In this document: positions 1-8,009 of the stretch, piece by piece
Layout: each line of letters starts with the position of its first letter
Position numbering within the stretch: the first letter of the stretch is position 1
NCBI GenBank assembly: GCA_020350725.1
Contig: CP070719.1
Span: 522,463 to 550,122 of the forward strand
Direction of reading: 5' to 3'
Origin: a bacterium
GTDB taxonomy: Bacteria > BMS3Abin14
Length of the DNA: 27,660 nt
The notes under the pieces: model-generated
What the model saw: the letters and a program-made list of their open reading frames with translations, nothing else
Told to the model about the DNA's origin: nothing
Database searches by the model: none
Position numbers and translations under genes: made by a program

Positions 1-50
1 AACCCGTAATATTCTACTGAAAAGATGGAGAAATGTTACAGGGGTAGGAT

Positions 51-140
51 ATTGGAGATTAGAGCATTGGAGATTAGATCATTGGAGATTAGAGCATTAG
101 AGATTAGAGCATTGGAGATTGGAGCATTGGAGATTGGATG
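51..140. repeat. 15-bp tandem repeat, about six units
   Basis: Six consecutive 15-bp units with consensus ATTGGAGATTAGAGC begin at 51, 66, 81, 96, 111 and 126. The last is partial and single-base variants occur (GATC for GAGC, TTAG for TTGG). Each unit is itself a 7+8 duplication (ATTGGAG / ATTAGAGC), so the array resembles the heptamer-based repeats elsewhere in the window. It overlaps the 3' end of the small minus-strand ORF at 104-352, so unit number would alter that protein's C-terminus. Confidence 0.95.
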
Positions 141-352
141 GCATGCCCGTTCGCGGAAGGATATCGTTGCTTGGGCGCCTGGCCGTAGCCGTGTCGGGTC
201 TTCCCTTTGCCGTAAATGGCTGTGAGGATCATTCCTATGATCAGGGCAGCGGCAAGGAGGATGAGAAGGAGGTCGGCTTTTTTCATGGGGCCAGATTTGC
301 AATGCCGGATATCCCATTCCATCTTCCGGATGAACTCCTTCCGTTTCGCCAT
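104..352 (-). CDS. Small single-span membrane protein, unrecognised
   Basis: An 82-codon ORF starts 36 bp downstream of trkH on the same strand. It holds one clear hydrophobic segment (LLLILLAAALIIGMILTAIY, about residues 27-46) followed by a basic patch (GKGKTRHGYG). I do not recognise a family. The start is uncertain. The first ATG at 352 has its only SD-like bases directly against it. ATG 322 has AAGGAG at a long 12-nt spacing. ATG 286 begins immediately before the membrane span. The last residues are encoded by the 15-bp tandem repeat, so the C-terminal tail is probably not conserved. Co-transcription with trkAH is inferred from position. It could be chance coding in GC-rich DNA, but the well-formed membrane span argues for a real gene. 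Confidence 0.45.
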   Translation of the reverse strand: MAKRKEFIRKMEWDIRHCKSGPMKKADLLLILLAAALIIGMILTAIYGKGKTRHGYGQAPKQRYPSANGHAIQSPMLQSPML

Positions 353-388
353 TTCCTGGAATTCAGAGCCGGGATCCGGAATGGGATG

Positions 389-1849
389 TTATTTCCTCCA
401 GGTCGAGGGCAGCAGGAGGACGAGGATCGAATACAGCTCCAGCCGGCCGGCCAGCATGAGGAAGGACAGCAGCCACTTGCCGGGGATGGAGATCCAGGCG
501 TAATTCTCCACCGCCCCCACCTCCCCCAGGCCGGGGCCGATATTGGACAGGCAGGCGACCGACGCGGCGAAGGCCGTCACAAGGTCCGTGGATTCCGACA
601 GGGTCATGAAGACCGTTCCCAGGCCGAAAAGGGACACGTAGATCAGAAAGTACGTCGTGGCCATGAGGACATAGGAATCGGAAACGGGTTTGGCGTCGAT
701 CTTGACGTGCATGACAGCGTTGGGAAGCAGGGCCTGACGGACGCTCCTGTAGCCCGATTTCAACGCCACCCAGACTCGAATGACCTTCATGCCGCCACCG
801 GTGGACCCCGCACACCCTCCGATGAACATGAGAATGACCAGGACCACCTTCAGAAATGCCGGCCACAGGTTGAAATCGGCCGTGGTGTATCCCGTGGTCG
901 TCAGGATCGAGACCACCTGAAAGGCGGCCGTCCTCAGGACCTCCTCGCCCAGAGATCCCGAGGTCAGGTAGAGGATCGCGGTAAACACAGGAACGCAGGT
1001 CAGGATGAGAAGAAGGTAGGTCCGGAACTCCTCGCTCCGGGTGTAGGAACGCACCTGGCCCCGCAGGGCCTGATAGTGGAGCTGGAAATTGGCTCCTGCC
1101 ATGAGCATGAATCCGATGATGACCCACTGAATGTAGGGGCCGTAGGCGGCGATACTGGCGTTCTTGGTGGAAAACCCCCCCGTTGCCATTGTGCCGAAGG
1201 TGTGACACATGGCGTCGAACAGGGGCATCCCCCCGGCCATCAAAAGGACAGTCTCGGCGAAGCTGAGGATGAAGTAGACCATCCAAAGGGTCTTAGCCGT
1301 TTCCTTCATTTTCGGCCTGACCCTCTCTGCGGTGGGACCGGGCGCCTCGGCGCGATAGAGCTGATAGGCCCCCCTGCCCAGGGCGGGGAGGAGGGCGACG
1401 GACAGAACGATGATCCCCATCCCCCCCAGCCAGTGGGTCAAACTCCGCCAGAACAGGATCCCCCTGGGAAGGGCTTCGATCCGGGTGATGACCGTCGCTC
1501 CGGTGGTGGTGAATCCGCTCGCCGTCTCGAAGAAAGCGTCCGTGTAGGACGGAACCGCCCCGCTCAGGAAGAAGGGAACGGCCCCGAAGACCGATATAAA
1601 GATCCAGGAGAGACCGACGATGGCCAGGCCGTCCTTGGCGTTGAGTTCCTCCATCTCATCCATCGATACGGGGAAGAACTTCCTGACGAGAAAGGTGAAG
1701 ACGAAACCTCCCAGCATCGCTACGAGGAAGGCGCGTGTTTCGGTGCTCGAATAGTCCTCGACAAAGGCCCAGCCGAGGGGAAGGACCATGGACAGGCAGA
1801 CAACCAGAAGGATCCGGGACACGACATTGAGGACGAGTTTCTTGTGCAT
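389..1849 (-). CDS. trkH: Trk-type K+ uptake channel subunit TrkH
   Basis: 486 aa, the usual length of TrkH/KtrB-family K+ translocating subunits. It is a multi-spanning inner-membrane protein that imports K+ with the cytoplasmic gating subunit TrkA. The four pore-loop/filter regions are visible: TASGFTTTGAT, GTMATGGFSTKN, VSILTTTGYTTADF and CLSNIGPGLGE. A glycine-rich gate loop (GGCAGSTGGG) is also present. The start at 1849 has a GAGG element upstream at acceptable spacing. The gene lies 103 bp downstream of trkA on the same strand, the standard trkA-trkH pairing, so the two are likely co-transcribed. The long open frame on the opposite strand is a shadow of this gene. Confidence 0.95.
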   Translation of the reverse strand: MHKKLVLNVVSRILLVVCLSMVLPLGWAFVEDYSSTETRAFLVAMLGGFVFTFLVRKFFPVSMDEMEELNAKDGLAIVGLSWIFISVFGAVPFFLSGAVPSYTDAFFETASGFTTTGATVITRIEALPRGILFWRSLTHWLGGMGIIVLSVALLPALGRGAYQLYRAEAPGPTAERVRPKMKETAKTLWMVYFILSFAETVLLMAGGMPLFDAMCHTFGTMATGGFSTKNASIAAYGPYIQWVIIGFMLMAGANFQLHYQALRGQVRSYTRSEEFRTYLLLILTCVPVFTAILYLTSGSLGEEVLRTAAFQVVSILTTTGYTTADFNLWPAFLKVVLVILMFIGGCAGSTGGGMKVIRVWVALKSGYRSVRQALLPNAVMHVKIDAKPVSDSYVLMATTYFLIYVSLFGLGTVFMTLSESTDLVTAFAASVACLSNIGPGLGEVGAVENYAWISIPGKWLLSFLMLAGRLELYSILVLLLPSTWRK

Positions 1850-1952
1850 ACCTGAGACCTCAGGACGGTTCGGCGAAGGTCTGGGTCATCGTCCGGATGC
1901 CGGGTGTGTAACGGCGTGCCCTGGACATGTCGGGGGTGGTAATGGCCATTTT

Positions 1953-3311
1953 CTAGAGGAGCTTCCTCTTGGAAAAGAACTTCTGGACCTGCGGTACGAC
2001 ATCCTCCTGGCAGAAGACCACGACCTGCTCTCCCTCCTGAACCTGGGTGTCCCCGGCGGCGAGGATCACCTCGGAGTCCCTGATGATGGCGCCGATGATG
2101 GATTTCTTCGGGAACTTCAGTTGGCGTATGGGTTTTTTGGTCACCGGCGAATCGGGTTCGGGGATGAGTTCGAGGACCTCGGCCTTGCACTCCGGAAGGG
2201 TCGCGACCGTACTGATGCGGCCACCGCGGACCAGCCTGAGGATCTGATCGGTGGCCAGCAGGCGGGGATTGATGACCACGTTGATGTCCAGGGCACTGAC
2301 AATTGCCTCGTAGTCGGGCTGCTGGGTGGTGATGACCGTTGTTTTGGCGCCCAGCTTCTTGGCCAAAACGGCGCTGATAAGGTTGGAGTGATCGTTGGCT
2401 GAGACCGCGATAAAGGCGTCGGATGCCTCCACTCCGCATTCCCGGAGGATGTCTGCCTCGGAGGCGGCACCGTTGATGACGGTAACTGAATTGAGACTCC
2501 CGGCGACACGTTCGGCCAGCACCCTGTTCTCCTCGAGGAGGACCACCTCCGGGACGGTCTTGGACAGATCCATAGCCAGGGACTCACCCGTGTTGGTCGC
2601 CCCGTAGATGATCACCTTGCGGGGCAAACGGACACTGGGATGGACGAACGTGAGGAACTCGGCCAGCGAGGGCCGGGGCAGCAAGGTGTAAATCCTGTCG
2701 CCCGTCTCGATGTTGTCCTGACCATGGGGTATGACGATGGACCCGCCACGGTTGATGGCGACAAGGAGGAAGGGCCACGGGAAATCCTTCTCCTTGAGGT
2801 CCTCGAGCTTGAGGTTGACCAGAGGAGAATCATCGTGGATGTCGAACGAGCGGAGGAGAACCTTGCCGTCGGCGAAATCAGCCACCTCTCTGGACCCTGG
2901 AGCAGCCATCACCTTGACAATGGCCTCGGCAGCCACCCTGTCGGGATTGATGATCTCGTCCACGTGGAAATGGGCCATGCCGAACTTCTGAAGAAGGTCC
3001 TTCAGGGATGGATCCCTGACCCTTGCGATACGCCTCTTGGCACCGTAGGCTGCGGCCAGGGAACAGATGATGAGATTGGAGACGTCGGTGTTGGTCACGG
3101 CAATGACCATGTCCGACTGTGCCACGCCCGCAGTCTCGAGGGTGCTCGGCTCCGTGGCACTGCCGACAATGACCCGGACGTCCAGTTTCTCACTGGCCTT
3201 TTTCGCGGTGCTCTGGCGCTGTTCGATCAGGTTGATCTCGTGACCCTCGTCCGACAGGTACCTCGCCAGATTGGATCCGATGACGCCGGCGCCGCAGATG
3301 ATCAGTCTCAA
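1953..3311 (-). CDS. trkA: Trk K+ transport regulatory subunit TrkA (two RCK domains)
   Basis: 452 aa, close to the roughly 458 aa of classical TrkA. It is a peripheral NAD(H)-binding regulator of TrkH with two RCK_N/RCK_C repeats. The first nucleotide-binding fold opens right at the N-terminus (LIICGAGVIGSN) and the second near the middle (IYGATNTGESLAMDL). Each is followed by a TrkA_C-type domain (LEDLKEKDFPWPFLLVAI and LKFPKKSIIGAII regions). I chose the TTG at 3311 because a strong SD (AAGGGGAGGGG) lies just upstream and the protein then starts immediately before the Rossmann motif. The longer ATG start at 3389 would add 26 unlikely residues. Transcription is divergent from the cytochrome cluster. 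Confidence 0.95.
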   Translation of the reverse strand: MRLIICGAGVIGSNLARYLSDEGHEINLIEQRQSTAKKASEKLDVRVIVGSATEPSTLETAGVAQSDMVIAVTNTDVSNLIICSLAAAYGAKRRIARVRDPSLKDLLQKFGMAHFHVDEIINPDRVAAEAIVKVMAAPGSREVADFADGKVLLRSFDIHDDSPLVNLKLEDLKEKDFPWPFLLVAINRGGSIVIPHGQDNIETGDRIYTLLPRPSLAEFLTFVHPSVRLPRKVIIYGATNTGESLAMDLSKTVPEVVLLEENRVLAERVAGSLNSVTVINGAASEADILRECGVEASDAFIAVSANDHSNLISAVLAKKLGAKTTVITTQQPDYEAIVSALDINVVINPRLLATDQILRLVRGGRISTVATLPECKAEVLELIPEPDSPVTKKPIRQLKFPKKSIIGAIIRDSEVILAAGDTQVQEGEQVVVFCQEDVVPQVQKFFSKRKLL

Positions 3312-3427
3312 GGAATATCCCCTCCCCTTTAAGGTCCGCCCGGATCGCAAGGGATTCCTTCGCCAGGGTGGCCCCGGAAAGGTTGACACACAGGCAGAAA
3401 GAAATCAAGGGAGGTAAGAGTAGGATA

Positions 3428-3703
3428 AGTTTCCAGTTTCCGGTTGGGTAACAGCTGTGATTAGTGATTTGTGATCCGTGATTGGTTAACGAATCCAAGG
3501 TCCCAAATCCAAAGTCCAAAAAGGAAAGTTCACGGTTCCCCGTTCGCAGTTGGAAAACGGCCGTGATTGGTGATCCGTGATTCGTGATTCGGTAGCGAAT
3601 CCAAAATCCAAAGTCCAAAAGCCAAAAAGACAGTTCACGGTTTCCGGTTCCCTGTTCACCGTTATAGATTGCTTCACCCGGGCATCGGTTCGCAATGACA
3701 ACC
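3428..3703 (-). repeat. Heptamer repeat island A
   Basis: The region is made of short arrays of 7-nt words: GTGATTA/GTGATTT/GTGATCC/GTGATTG, then AATCCAA/GGTCCCA/AATCCAA/AGTCCAA, then GGAAAG-TTCACGG-TTCCCCG. This GTGATTN, then AATCCAA, then TTCACGG series occurs twice in succession (about 3455-3540 and 3563-3660). Reverse-complemented, the words match those of the islands at 18606, 19401, 21208 and 22901. This island is therefore inverted relative to those four. Confidence 0.85.
3661..3703 (-). repeat. Hairpin-forming interspersed repeat, copy 1
   Basis: This is an inverted-orientation copy of an element of about 44 bp also found at 19624-19667 and 21423-21466. Paired ATTGC (3668-3672) and GCAAT (3692-3696) can form a stem, flanked by GTT/AAC. 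It carries the shared words AGATTGCTTCACCCGGG and GGTTCGCAATGACAACCGC. Confidence 0.7.
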
Positions 3704-3920
3704 GCTTGTTCGCCCCCTCTCCCTCTCGCCCCGCCGCCCCCTCCCATTTCCGCCTCCCCGCGTCCGCTCTTCGCCTGCCCTGCCTGCCGTGAGCTTGTCA
3801 AACGGAGCCTTTCGAAGGGTTCACGGTTGCCGGTTGCCGGGTTCCGGTAGTGCGGACCGGGGAGGAGAGGTTTTACCCTCCAACCGGACCCATCCCAAAA
3901 CCGTAAGCGTCGATCGGTAC

Positions 3921-3949
3921 TTGTTACTTTCGGTCATTCGTGTTATTAT
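3921..3949 (+). promoter_or_regulatory. Candidate sigma70 promoter of the electron-conduit operon
   Basis: TTGTTA (3921-3926) and TATTAT (3944-3949) are separated by exactly 17 nt in an AT-richer pocket of a GC-rich gap. Matches are 4/6 to the -35 consensus and 5/6 to the -10. It would give a 5' leader of about 118 nt before the ATG at 4075. Confidence 0.5.
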
Positions 3950-3976
3950 TTTCACGATCCGCTGTGCTGTACCGAG

Positions 3977-4017
3977 GGGAGAGAGGGTTGATTCTCCCGG
4001 GTTCGATATGTGCCCGG
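3977..4017 (+). promoter_or_regulatory. Structured leader with two mutually exclusive hairpins
   Basis: GGGAGA (3977-3982) can pair with TCTCCC (3993-3998). CCGGG (3997-4001) can pair with CCCGG (4013-4017). The stems share bases 3997-3998, so only one can form completely. Both lie between the candidate promoter and the cytochrome start. I see no match to a known riboswitch class, so a regulatory role is inference only. Confidence 0.3.
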
Positions 4018-4074
4018 AGGCGGGTGTTCGGTTTCCCTCTGTTAAAACCCAACGGTTGAGAGGAGATCGTTGCC

Positions 4075-5085
4075 ATGACTGCCGGTAGAAAAGGGATGCG
4101 ATGCATCCGCACTGCCGCGATCCTCGCGGCCGCCACCCTGGTCCTTGCTGTTTCCGTGCTGTCCTGCTCTACCCTGAAGACAAGCCGTCCTCTGGTCCCC
4201 ATGAGGGAATACGAGAAGATGCTGGTCGGTTCCCTCTTTGCCGACTACGTGGGCAACGAGAACTGCCTCAAGGCCTGCCACGTCCACGACCGGAACGCGG
4301 CCTTCCTGGAGAAAAGCGTCCACGGCCAGCAGAGGGTCGAGGGGACCGGTGTGCCGCTGGTGAACTGTGAAACCTGCCACGGCCCGGGAAGTGAGGCCGT
4401 TTCGGCGGACTACATCAACCAGAACAACCAGTGCGACACCAGCAAATTCATACCCATCAGAGAGTTGCCGGCGGCGGCCCAGTCGCTGCTCTGCCTCAAG
4501 TGTCACAGCGCCTATTCTATGGTAAACGTCCAGTTCTGGCAGAACAGTGAGCACGCCATGGCCGAAGTCAGCTGTCCCGATTGCCACAAACTCCACGAGG
4601 GCACGAGGCAGAAGAAACAGGGGCGGGAGATCAACGACCTCTGCTATTCCTGCCACGAGGGGGTGAGAAGCCAGTTTTCGCTCGTCTCCCGGCATCCCCT
4701 TCCCGAGGGGTTGATGCTCTGTTCCGACTGCCACGATCCCCACGGTACGGGCAATCCCGGCCTCCTGATAGCCGCTGACGAGAAGACGCTCTGCGGGAAC
4801 TGTCACGCTCAGGCCATCGGCCCTTACACCTTCGAGCATGCCGATGTCACGGACGAATGCATCACATGCCACAGGGTCCACGGCTCCATGTTCGCGGACA
4901 TGCTGAACTACCAGGAGCCTTTCCTCTGCCTTCAATGCCACACCGGCCACACCGATTTCGGGAGCCCGAGTGCTCCTCGAGCCGGAGTAAAGCAGGCCTT
5001 CTATACCCGGTGCACCAACTGCCACTCCCAGATCCACGGGACCGACACGAGGGGTCCGCATCCGGGCAGCGGCCTGACCCAGTAG
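4075..5085 (+). CDS. Decaheme c-type cytochrome, MtrA/DmsE-like lipoprotein
   Basis: 336 aa with a signal sequence ending in a lipobox-like VLSC (Cys31), so probably a periplasm-side lipoprotein. There are nine CXXCH heme sites (CETCH, CLKCH, CPDCH, CYSCH, CSDCH, CGNCH, CITCH, CLQCH, CTNCH). A tenth, expanded site at residues 64-69, CLKACH, is CX3CH. Ten sites, this length and the following barrel gene fit the MtrA/DmsE/PioA type. These decahemes sit inside an outer-membrane porin and carry electrons between periplasm and cell surface. The start has GAGGAGA about 8 nt upstream. A barrel gene follows after 39 bp. The lipobox is unusual for MtrA homologues, which are mostly soluble. The CX3CH site may or may not bind heme. 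Confidence 0.9.
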   Translation: MTAGRKGMRCIRTAAILAAATLVLAVSVLSCSTLKTSRPLVPMREYEKMLVGSLFADYVGNENCLKACHVHDRNAAFLEKSVHGQQRVEGTGVPLVNCETCHGPGSEAVSADYINQNNQCDTSKFIPIRELPAAAQSLLCLKCHSAYSMVNVQFWQNSEHAMAEVSCPDCHKLHEGTRQKKQGREINDLCYSCHEGVRSQFSLVSRHPLPEGLMLCSDCHDPHGTGNPGLLIAADEKTLCGNCHAQAIGPYTFEHADVTDECITCHRVHGSMFADMLNYQEPFLCLQCHTGHTDFGSPSAPRAGVKQAFYTRCTNCHSQIHGTDTRGPHPGSGLTQ

Positions 5086-5124
5086 AGGGGGAATGGAAGA
5101 GAACGCCTTGACAGGAGCTTTACG

Positions 5125-7029
5125 ATGAGGGGATTACGAGGGTCGGTTGTCAGTGCTGTCCTTTTCTCATCCCTGCTGATCATCCCGGCGGCGCCCGGCG
5201 AGGTTCGGGGGGATGTATCCGACTTCGAGGAGATCGTCGTCGACGTGGAGGATCTCATCGGGTACTTCGGACTCGTTGACTTCGACATCAGTGGCGGCGG
5301 CGAGACGGTCGTCCCGTACGGCACCCTCGATGCCCACGGGACCCTCGGCGGACAATACCTGGTCGGATCGTCCTTCGGGATCCTGGACCTCTCCCTGAAC
5401 TTCAACACCGAGCAGTATTACGATTTTCAAGGTCACCTCCACACGGACGAGGTTGCCGTCGATCTCGATGCCATGCGGTTCCTCAGGAACATAGAACATC
5501 GCAACCTCCCCCTTGCCTCGGACACCTCCGCTGCGCCCCTGTACACCCCGGACGACAGGGATCCAGCCGACGATTACGGGGCGGAGATCGGGGAACAATC
5601 GGTGGAAGCCAGATGGAAGGTGCCGGGCTACCCGGCCCACGTGAGGGTCCTCGCCCGGCAATACACCGTGGAGGGGGAAAGACAGCAGGTCTTTCTCAAC
5701 GAGAACTGCACCACCAATTGCCACAATGTGTCGATGACCAGGAGAGTGGATACTACCACCCGCCAGATGGGGATAGGTGCCGACGCCCACGCCGGTTATG
5801 TGGATATCTCCTATAATTTCAAGGGCACCCGGTTCGAGGACAACGAGCCCGACCCTGTTTTCGGGTACGATCCCATATTTTCGCCCCTGGGCACGATCAG
5901 GGCGGCGACGACCAGTGTCCACAACGCCTATCCCGACATGAAGTCATCCCGGCACGAGCTCCATATCACCACCAACGCCACCGGGCGCTGGACCGGCGGG
6001 ATGGGCTGGACCCTCGGTGAGCGGGAGAACGACGATGCTGACCTCACCGAGGAATTCCGCGGGGTATCCGGATACCTGACCTGGCGGCCCAGCGAGAAAA
6101 TCCTCCTGTCGGCCGATTCGAGGCAGATACTCAGACAGGACGAGGCTCCCCGGGCGGGGTCCCAGGCAGCTCTGGCCAGGATCACCGATGGCCTTCCCCT
6201 GGAGTACGGTACCCTGGAGACGCGCTACCGGGCATCCATGACCTACTACCCAACCCCCGATGTCAAACTCAAGGGGAAGGTCAGTCGGGCAGAGACGGAG
6301 AGGGAGGACGAGGAAAGCTGGGGCCTGCCTGACTGTACCACCACCGACGAATGGGGGATCCTGGGCCGGTTTCGCCTCGGGCGGGGATGGATCTTGCGGG
6401 TCGACCACAACACCAGGGATACCTCGGACCCCGAATATGACACGTCGCCGACGGGCAGCCGCCACTCGATGCTGGAATCGCAGTGGACCCCCCTGCCCAA
6501 CCTGGCGGTGGTGATCGATATAAGGGACATCAGCGACGAGAATACCGACAGCGGGAGGGTCAGCGAGAGGCTCCTGCTGAATGCCGGCGTGACCTATTCC
6601 CCCTCTCCCCCGGTAAACCTAGGTCTTCACCTGTTCAGGTACGAGGACGACGTGGACACCGACCTGACCTTCGATGGGGGCAGCGGGACGATCCTGGCTG
6701 ATCCGGGCGCGCCCTACCGGGCCGAGAGCGATCACCTTCTTTTCCGGATCTCCTGGGCGGCCACGGAAAGCCTCCAACTGACAGGTGCTTTCAGTCACCT
6801 CGACGCTAACGGGTCCTTCCGATCCGAACTGCCCCAGTTCTCGGATGTCGGGGACTACTCCAGGCTGGAGGTGACTCAGGTGGAGTCCTCCCTGGACGTC
6901 CTCTACCGGATGAAGGGCGGATGGAGCCTGACGGGAAGACTGGCACAGCTGGAATACGAGGACAGGGGATCCCTCCGTGAAGACGAAGAGGTCAGGCGGC
7001 TGGCCGCCGTGATCAGCAAGAGGTGGTAG
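5125..7029 (+). CDS. Outer-membrane beta-barrel of a porin-cytochrome complex
   Basis: 634 aa with an N-terminal signal peptide (about residues 1-30). A long series of alternating amphipathic strands follows, and the protein ends in a terminal Trp (ISKRW), a usual outer-membrane barrel signature. Length and position directly after a decaheme cytochrome fit the MtrB/PioB-like or Geobacter OmbB-like porins that house such cytochromes. Family identity is inferred from context and architecture, since these barrels diverge strongly. An odd CTTNCH (CX3CH) motif lies at about residues 197-202 and recalls the expanded first motif of the upstream cytochrome. It may be a redox cysteine pair or a heme site. 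SD AGGAG lies 7 nt before the ATG. The stop is almost contiguous with the next start, implying translational coupling. Confidence 0.8.
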   Translation: MRGLRGSVVSAVLFSSLLIIPAAPGEVRGDVSDFEEIVVDVEDLIGYFGLVDFDISGGGETVVPYGTLDAHGTLGGQYLVGSSFGILDLSLNFNTEQYYDFQGHLHTDEVAVDLDAMRFLRNIEHRNLPLASDTSAAPLYTPDDRDPADDYGAEIGEQSVEARWKVPGYPAHVRVLARQYTVEGERQQVFLNENCTTNCHNVSMTRRVDTTTRQMGIGADAHAGYVDISYNFKGTRFEDNEPDPVFGYDPIFSPLGTIRAATTSVHNAYPDMKSSRHELHITTNATGRWTGGMGWTLGERENDDADLTEEFRGVSGYLTWRPSEKILLSADSRQILRQDEAPRAGSQAALARITDGLPLEYGTLETRYRASMTYYPTPDVKLKGKVSRAETEREDEESWGLPDCTTTDEWGILGRFRLGRGWILRVDHNTRDTSDPEYDTSPTGSRHSMLESQWTPLPNLAVVIDIRDISDENTDSGRVSERLLLNAGVTYSPSPPVNLGLHLFRYEDDVDTDLTFDGGSGTILADPGAPYRAESDHLLFRISWAATESLQLTGAFSHLDANGSFRSELPQFSDVGDYSRLEVTQVESSLDVLYRMKGGWSLTGRLAQLEYEDRGSLREDEEVRRLAAVISKRW

Positions 7030-7030
7030 A

Positions 7031-7999
7031 ATGGGTGAAACCGGGAAAAGAAAACTCCGATCCACCGGAAAAAAATGGTTTGCTCTGGGGCTGATGCTGG
7101 CCCTGTCCGTTCCTTCCCCCAGCCCTGCCGCCGATACCGTAGGGATGATCCTCCCCAGGGACTGTGCCGTCAGTGCCGACGCCAAGGATAAATTCGTCCA
7201 GATGCTCTTCGCCCGGGATATACCCTCCGGGAATGTGGAGGTTTTCGTCCAGAGGCCGGCACCCGACAGGGTGTCCCGCCTCAACAGCGCCAGGAAGTTC
7301 CTCTCCTTCGGGGTGGCGGCTATCGTCATCTGGGGCGGGACCGCGGTCGAGGAGATCCTCAGGGAGTCGGGACGGACACCCGTGGTGTTCGTCGGTGTCT
7401 ACAATCCGGTCAAACAGGGGATCGTCAAGGACCTCAGGGCGCCCGGCAAGAACACGACGGGTGTCGCCTCCACCACGTCGCTGTCCTTTCTCCTGGACAA
7501 CATTCTCGAGGTCGTCGACGACGGTGTCCTGGGGGTGGTCTACCACTCGGACATTACCGACAGCGTGGTCCAGTTCGAGGAGCTCACGTCCCTCGCAGGC
7601 GCGAAGGGGCTCAAAATCCTCTCCGTGGACGTTCTGGGAAGCGATCCAGCAGGGATCTCGGAGGTGCTGGCCCCTGCTCCCTTCCTCTACCTCGCCCAGG
7701 GCTGCTACGTCGAGGATGGCAGCTTCGTCAACATGGAGAAACTGGGCAAACCGGCGGCTACCCAGACCCCCGGCATCACCGGCGGTGGAGTGGTGTTCTC
7801 CCTTGCCCCCGATATAGACGAGATGCTCAATGAAGCTGCCGGGATCACTGCGCGCATTCTCAAGGGCGAAAAGGCGGGCGACATTGAAGTTGTCCGGATG
7901 AAGAAGATCGACTTCGTCATCAACATGGGCGAGGCCAGGGCGATGGAGCTGAAGGTTCCCTTCGCGGTCCTGAACCGGGCGACGAAAGTCATCAAATGA
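7031..7999 (+). CDS. Periplasmic ABC_sub_bind-family binding protein
   Basis: 322 aa with a signal peptide (hydrophobic stretch about residues 18-36, cleavage near PSPAA-D). The fold signature of ABC_sub_bind (PF04392) proteins is seen in TPVVFVGVYNPVKQGIV followed by APGKNTTGVAST. The C-terminal region (ITARILKGEKAGDIEV) is also typical. Family members bind small ligands, often amino acids or related compounds, but the ligand cannot be read from sequence. No permease or ATPase gene is nearby. The start is one base after the barrel stop, with AGGTGG as SD, and a chemoreceptor gene begins 10 bp downstream. I therefore infer a sensory role, presenting a ligand or redox state to that receptor, rather than transport. 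Confidence 0.8.
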   Translation: MGETGKRKLRSTGKKWFALGLMLALSVPSPSPAADTVGMILPRDCAVSADAKDKFVQMLFARDIPSGNVEVFVQRPAPDRVSRLNSARKFLSFGVAAIVIWGGTAVEEILRESGRTPVVFVGVYNPVKQGIVKDLRAPGKNTTGVASTTSLSFLLDNILEVVDDGVLGVVYHSDITDSVVQFEELTSLAGAKGLKILSVDVLGSDPAGISEVLAPAPFLYLAQGCYVEDGSFVNMEKLGKPAATQTPGITGGGVVFSLAPDIDEMLNEAAGITARILKGEKAGDIEVVRMKKIDFVINMGEARAMELKVPFAVLNRATKVIK

Positions 8000-8009
8000 G
8001 GTGGGTCGG

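Larger units (their letters stand above)
3312..4074. other. Long divergent intergenic region with repeats, promoter and leader
   Basis: This 763-bp gap between trkA (minus) and the decaheme cytochrome gene (plus) has no credible gene. Open frames across it are made of repeat-encoded sequence. From 3428 to 3703 it holds a heptamer repeat island in reverse orientation. It ends in a hairpin element and a CGAAGGG-containing relic at about 3788-3820. The last 150 bp hold a sigma70-like promoter and a structured leader for the cytochrome operon. Confidence 0.85.

Noticed and set aside
119-1855. 578-codon plus-strand ORF opposite trkH
   Set aside because: It mirrors a clear TrkH on the other strand, has no recognisable domain and a charged low-complexity composition typical of antisense frames in GC-rich genes.
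3190-3801. 203-codon minus-strand ORF across island A
   Set aside because: Most of its sequence (such as TGNRELSF and LLDFGF repeats) is translated heptamer repeat, and its end overlaps trkA out of frame.
3950-4074. GEMM-I (cyclic-dinucleotide) riboswitch before the cytochrome operon
   Set aside because: The conserved GEMM core with its CAAAGC-type segments and tetraloop receptor is not present in the leader.
4042-5061. 339-codon minus-strand ORF opposite the decaheme cytochrome
   Set aside because: The plus strand carries ten heme motifs, a lipobox and a good SD. The antisense frame shows no domain.
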